Of a stretch of DNA of 64,000 nucleotides, positions 60,650 to 64,000 are shown piece by piece. Below the pieces are notes generated by a model, which saw nothing but the letters and a program-made list of their open reading frames with translations, was not told the DNA's origin and made no database searches. The translations under genes and the position numbers were made by a program. Origin of the DNA: Fusarium oxysporum f. sp. lycopersici 4287 (lineage: Eukaryota > Ascomycota > Sordariomycetes > Hypocreales > Nectriaceae); assembly GCF_000149955.1 (NCBI RefSeq), contig NC_030996.1:699467-763466 (forward strand), in the 5' to 3' direction. How positions within the stretch are numbered: position 1 is the stretch's first letter; each line of letters opens with the position of its first letter.

Positions 60650-62085
60650 CTATGGTTTTTTTCCCCAGATGAAGTAGACGGGAAGATACAGATGAATAGA
60701 GGGATTTCGGAGCTCCCCTTTTGCCTTCGCCATAAGAACTTGAGTCTCCTCTTTACCCCATCCAAGGACCTTTTCCAGAAGCATTGGCGTATACGAGTCA
60801 ATGGCTGCACATGATTGAACGACCTGGCACTTGCCTACTTCCTTCAGGACGGGGTCTTTAGGCCAGGCACCAATTGGAATCTGTCTCAACATCAGCTAAC
60901 AATTCATGTTCTCAGTAGATATAATGCTCACCTTTCGGACTTCTTCGTGGACATCAACGAAACCCGCCTTGATCACCTTTTCTTTCCAGTTCATGGCGCA
61001 GTCGATAGGCTTTCCGAATTTATTGCTGCTGTCGCGTACTGCTTCAGCCCAGACCTCTGCATTGACGGCCTTCTTGATCGAGTCATCGTCTGACATGAAG
61101 AAACCACGCTGGGCTTGAAGTTCGAGATAACCGCCGCTGTTGAGGTTCTCTAACGCACGATCAAAGAACTGCTGCTCGTTGCTGATGCATCCTTCAAGCT
61201 CTCGGGCATGGATGTAGTCGAACGGCTTCTTGTAAACCCATGGGTCTTCAAAGTCATCGACTTCAAAAACGCAGTTGGCAGGAACCCTGCATAGAAATAT
61301 GAGTCTGGGCAAAGTAAAAGACATGATGCTCATAACTCACCAGTCAGGCTGGATGGGGCTCAAATCTGTCCCGACTACTTCGGCTGAAGGGTGCTCACTT
61401 CCTGAGGTCAGCAACGGGCTTTTAAGTAGTTACCAAGAGGCTATAACCTACTCTGCAAAATCGATAGCCCAGATGCCAGTACCTGTGCCCAGATCAAGGA
61501 CACGTTGGGGATTGTCAATTGGGGCAGTATGAAGCTTCCCCGCGAGAAGAAGACTGTAGATATGGTGAACCAGATCCATGCGGTTCTGCTCTTCATCGTC
61601 GTTTGGCTACAGTGTATGGTGAGTCGGCTTGCACTTGAACTTTCGATAGGCGAGAAGACTAACCACCAAGTATGCTCCTTCGTGGAATGCATGATATCGA
61701 CGGCCGTGCTGTTGAGCTGTTAGGCTACCAACCACCCAGGAATCTTGTATGCCCTACCTCATATCTACATAATTTTAGTAAGAAGCATAGTCGGCTATGA
61801 AGTATGACCTCTCACCTATAGCTAAAGATGCTTGATTTGAGAGATGTCATGTAACTGGAAGAACCCTCTCTGCACTGATTGTAAGTACAGAATCCACAAG
61901 ATATCCGTCATTATGACTGACCCGAGGTCTATTGTAGAATCAGTGTCTCCACCATCGTCCTACTCTTTATCAGCATATTTTTTGATCTATAGTGTTGGGT
62001 ATGGTACTTCTGCTTCTAGTACGCCAGGTACATCAGGAGGACTTTCAGCACGTTCGGCTGTTGGTTGAGCAGCTGGGGAAGCCAT
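60650..62085 (-). CDS. LaeA-like/UMTA-type SAM-dependent methyltransferase, 336 aa, eight exons
   Basis: Exons 62032-62085, 61918-61959, 61816-61874, 61667-61724, 61452-61606, 61341-61397, 60932-61286 and 60650-60880 total 1011 nt, an exact multiple of three. Family order is intact: an acidic N-terminus (DDGGDTDSTIDLGS), GRRYHAFHEGAYL, EEQNRMDLVHHIYSLLLAGKL, and motif I LDLGTGTGIWAIDFADEHP near residue 110. Then come VVGTDLSPIQPDWVPANCVFEVDD, FDYIHARELEGCI, and the C-terminal YLPVYFIWGKKP. Unlike the relic at 734-1658, the glycine loop is complete, so it should bind SAM. Relatives of LaeA act in secondary metabolism or regulation, but the substrate of this one is unknown. The second and fourth introns are the least certain. 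Confidence 0.85.
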
Positions 62086-63120
62086 TTTGCTGACGATACA
62101 AATGCGCTGCAGGAAACCTGCAACTCAACACTGGGACGCCCCCCTCTTTATGACCTGTTCATGCTTGTGTGTAACTCAAGTGGTATCATATGCTGTATCC
62201 CCGCTCGGCTAATATTCAGGATGGATGAGGCCAATTGGGATGGCCACCGTTTCCGCCTCCGGCTTCTGGGGCTATATCCTTGTCGATCACCCTTGGTTCC
62301 CGAGCGGCCCGCCGCTTGTCACTCTTCACACAAGCTACCGAGACTGCCTTGACTAACGGCATAGGAGCGATGGAGCGCTGCGGCTACGACTATGGTCTCG
62401 AATGACCGACGAAGAACTTTTCTAGTACTGAAAACCCTCCAAGCGCTTCTCGATACCTCGTATGTATCTCCATGTATGTATGATGTGGAGATGGTCGTAA
62501 CCCTGTCTCATGAAGTTGTTGGTCGCACCGAAACCCAGTTTAATACGAATGCACTGCAACCTGCTCGGTATTTAACACCATAACGGGAAGGCCTATTAGC
62601 CCTTAACACTTGATATGATCCTGGTAAATTTCACATGCGATTGGCACACATTATGCAACGATTGCTGTTATTTCTATAGACAGCGACTTGGCAGACTTTC
62701 GCAACAGTGCACAGGGCCGCACGTTCAGTTCAGCTGGGGGCTAATAGCAATGCGCCGACTCTTACGAAGACAGATTGAATATAAAACCGAGACGTTGATA
62801 GGAATGTTTCTCTAAAAGAAACAGCAGGGTAGTTCCCGTTTGCATGGCCCTCGAAGGAGGTCGGCCCAGGACTGTTGAGGCTGAGAAAGGTTCGGAGCGT
62901 CAACAAGGATGAGCAAATTAACTACAACCAGAGCAAATGTCATTACCTGACATCAGAGTTTCCAGTAGCACACAAGAGAGCTTGTAAAGGTATTGAGTAG
63001 AGATTTTTGTCTTGTGGAGGGCGGCTGGATCTGCAGCTTTGGCCCGCAGGTCGATGACCCAGACATTCTCTGTCATGCCATAACGTATAGCGTATATGCC
63101 TTGATGACAGCACCGCTAGT
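62086..63120. other. Intergenic, no supported gene
   Basis: A plus-strand stretch near 62230-62350 (MATVSASGFWGYILVDHPWF) reads protein-like for 38 codons only. No other signal. A TATAT element near 63093 belongs to the 5S gene. Confidence 0.4.
63093..63098 (+). promoter_or_regulatory. TATA/D-box of 5S copy C
   Basis: TATATG beginning 28 bases upstream of the 5S 5' end, the same spacing as in copy A. Confidence 0.55.
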
Positions 63121-63239
63121 ACATACGACCATAGGTAGTGGAAAATACGGGATCCCGTCTGCTCTCCCATAGTCAAGCCACTAACCGGCGGATTAGTAGT
63201 TGGGTCGGTGACGACCAGCGAATCCCCGCTGTTGTATGT
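63121..63239 (+). rRNA. 5S ribosomal RNA gene (copy C)
   Basis: 119 nt on the plus strand, ACATACGACC to GTTGTATGT, followed by TTTTCTTTT as terminator. Helix II is GGTAGTGG with CCACTAACC (bulged A), fully paired. Loop and hairpin GGTCGGTGACGACC are intact. This copy is the closest of the three to the Neurospora-type 5S consensus. It stands alone between a methyltransferase and an oxidoreductase gene. Confidence 0.9.
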
Positions 63240-63740
63240 TTTCTTTTGGCGTTTTCTAATGCTACCTTTTTGTTGTTACGCCGGACAAAGTCTGTATCGC
63301 TTCTTGGAAGCTTCCGAAAGTCTGGCGTGGAATGCTGACTGCGGTGGGCGGTCACTTGTGTCCCTCCCTTTTCACTTCGTTATCCTCGAATCGCTGTTAC
63401 AAGATGCACGATAAGCGGGGGACGTGCATAACTCAAGAAAAACCCAATGAAGACCATTTTTGTAGGCCGTCTTATTGCTTGTGATTGGTGTCATTACTGT
63501 TGAGATGGGAAATTAAGTGGACTTTCGATCTTGCAAGTCACTGGAAATCTCCTGATCGTGTAAGTGCATCTTCCAGAAAGTATGTTGTTCAGGCCTCAAG
63601 AACTTGTGTGTATTTGTTACTCATTGCTACGCTACGACCAAATATCAAGCCAAATTCATCTTCTCAACGTCCCTACAAACACTGTTCAAGCCTAGGTCAG
63701 CTTTCGAAGACTGACTTCTAGTCAACAAGCTACCTCAATC
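63240..63740. other. Intergenic
   Basis: Between the 5S gene and the 3' end of the oxidoreductase gene. Nothing recognised. Confidence 0.45.
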
Positions 63741-64000
63741 TCACAACTTAGCCGATGGACCAAGTCCCAGATCCTTGATGATGATATCTGCAGCCTTCTC
63801 ACCAACAACAATAGCAGTGTTGTTCGTGTTCGCGCCAACATTCTCCGGAGGAATACTCAAGTCAGCCAACTTGAGACCCTTTGTACCATGTACATTCAGT
63901 CTCTCATCGACAACGCCATTCTCATCACGAGGCGCCATCCTGCAAGTAGAGATGGAGTGCCATGTCGTGGCAACATTCTGTCGAACCCACTCTTCAATGG
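63741..64000 (-). CDS. GMC oxidoreductase, C-terminal part (cut by window edge)
   Basis: The minus-strand frame is open from the right edge to a stop at 63741, giving the last 85 or so residues of a glucose-methanol-choline (FAD) oxidoreductase. Visible are WVRQNVATTWHSISTCRMAP with the conserved active-site His of this family, then LNVHGTKGLKLADLSIPP, and NTNNTAIVVGEKAADII, the C-terminal FAD-binding block with a second active-site residue (Asn here). The N-terminal FAD domain lies outside the window, so the start and any signal peptide are unknown. The family includes aryl-alcohol, glucose and choline oxidases and dehydrogenases; the substrate cannot be told. Confidence 0.9.
   Translation of the reverse strand, partial: IEEWVRQNVATTWHSISTCRMAPRDENGVVDERLNVHGTKGLKLADLSIPPENVGANTNNTAIVVGEKAADIIIKDLGLGPSAKL

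Overview
This is nuclear DNA of a filamentous ascomycete, most likely Fusarium or another Nectriaceae. The support is short GT-AG introns (43-91 bp) with CTAAC/CTGAC-type branch sites, a full set of secreted plant-cell-wall enzymes whose GH11 and GH6 members read like Fusarium enzymes, HET and LaeA-like families, and single 5S rRNA genes scattered between protein genes, as in Neurospora and its relatives. There are no operons. Gene models below were spliced by eye; where the spliced length is a multiple of three and a conserved motif is restored, this is stated.

Layout. 0-5.5 kb: a decayed methyltransferase, a small ORF, a zinc-finger-like nuclear protein and a small spliced gene. 5.8-14 kb: a secreted GH43 glycosidase, a divergent pair (MDR reductase and NmrA-like protein), a broken 2EXR-domain gene and a secreted GDSL/CE16 esterase. 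15-21 kb: an ATP-grasp-like gene with a frame break, a secreted Ser/Thr-rich protein and a HET-domain protein. 22-31 kb: two 5S rRNA genes, an arrestin-like protein, a small hypothetical gene, a GH11 xylanase and a multi-exon Pth11/rhodopsin-like membrane protein. 32-38 kb: an NADPH-dependent FMN reductase, a STAND_N-ankyrin protein and a second MDR reductase. 39-50 kb: CBM1-GH6 cellobiohydrolase and GH67 alpha-glucuronidase (convergent, 216 bp apart), a small protein ending in a CaaX box, a SMI1/KNR4 protein and an AA9 lytic polysaccharide monooxygenase. 50-55 kb is gene-poor. 55-64 kb: a HypX/HoxX-like formyltransferase-crotonase protein, a coiled-coil protein, a small spliced gene, an eight-exon LaeA-like methyltransferase, a third 5S rRNA gene, and the C-terminus of a GMC oxidoreductase cut by the window edge.

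How the genes work together. GH43, CE16, GH11, GH67, GH6 and AA9 cover xylan backbone, side-chain and cellulose attack and would act together outside the cell, although they are interspersed with unrelated genes. HET, STAND_N-ankyrin and Pth11-like genes are typical of self/non-self and surface-sensing repertoires. The most unusual items are the HypX-like gene in a lineage not known to have [NiFe] hydrogenases, the three 5S genes whose helix II sequences differ while pairing is kept, the K-Ras-like CaaX tail of an unknown protein, and five genes that carry apparent frame breaks.
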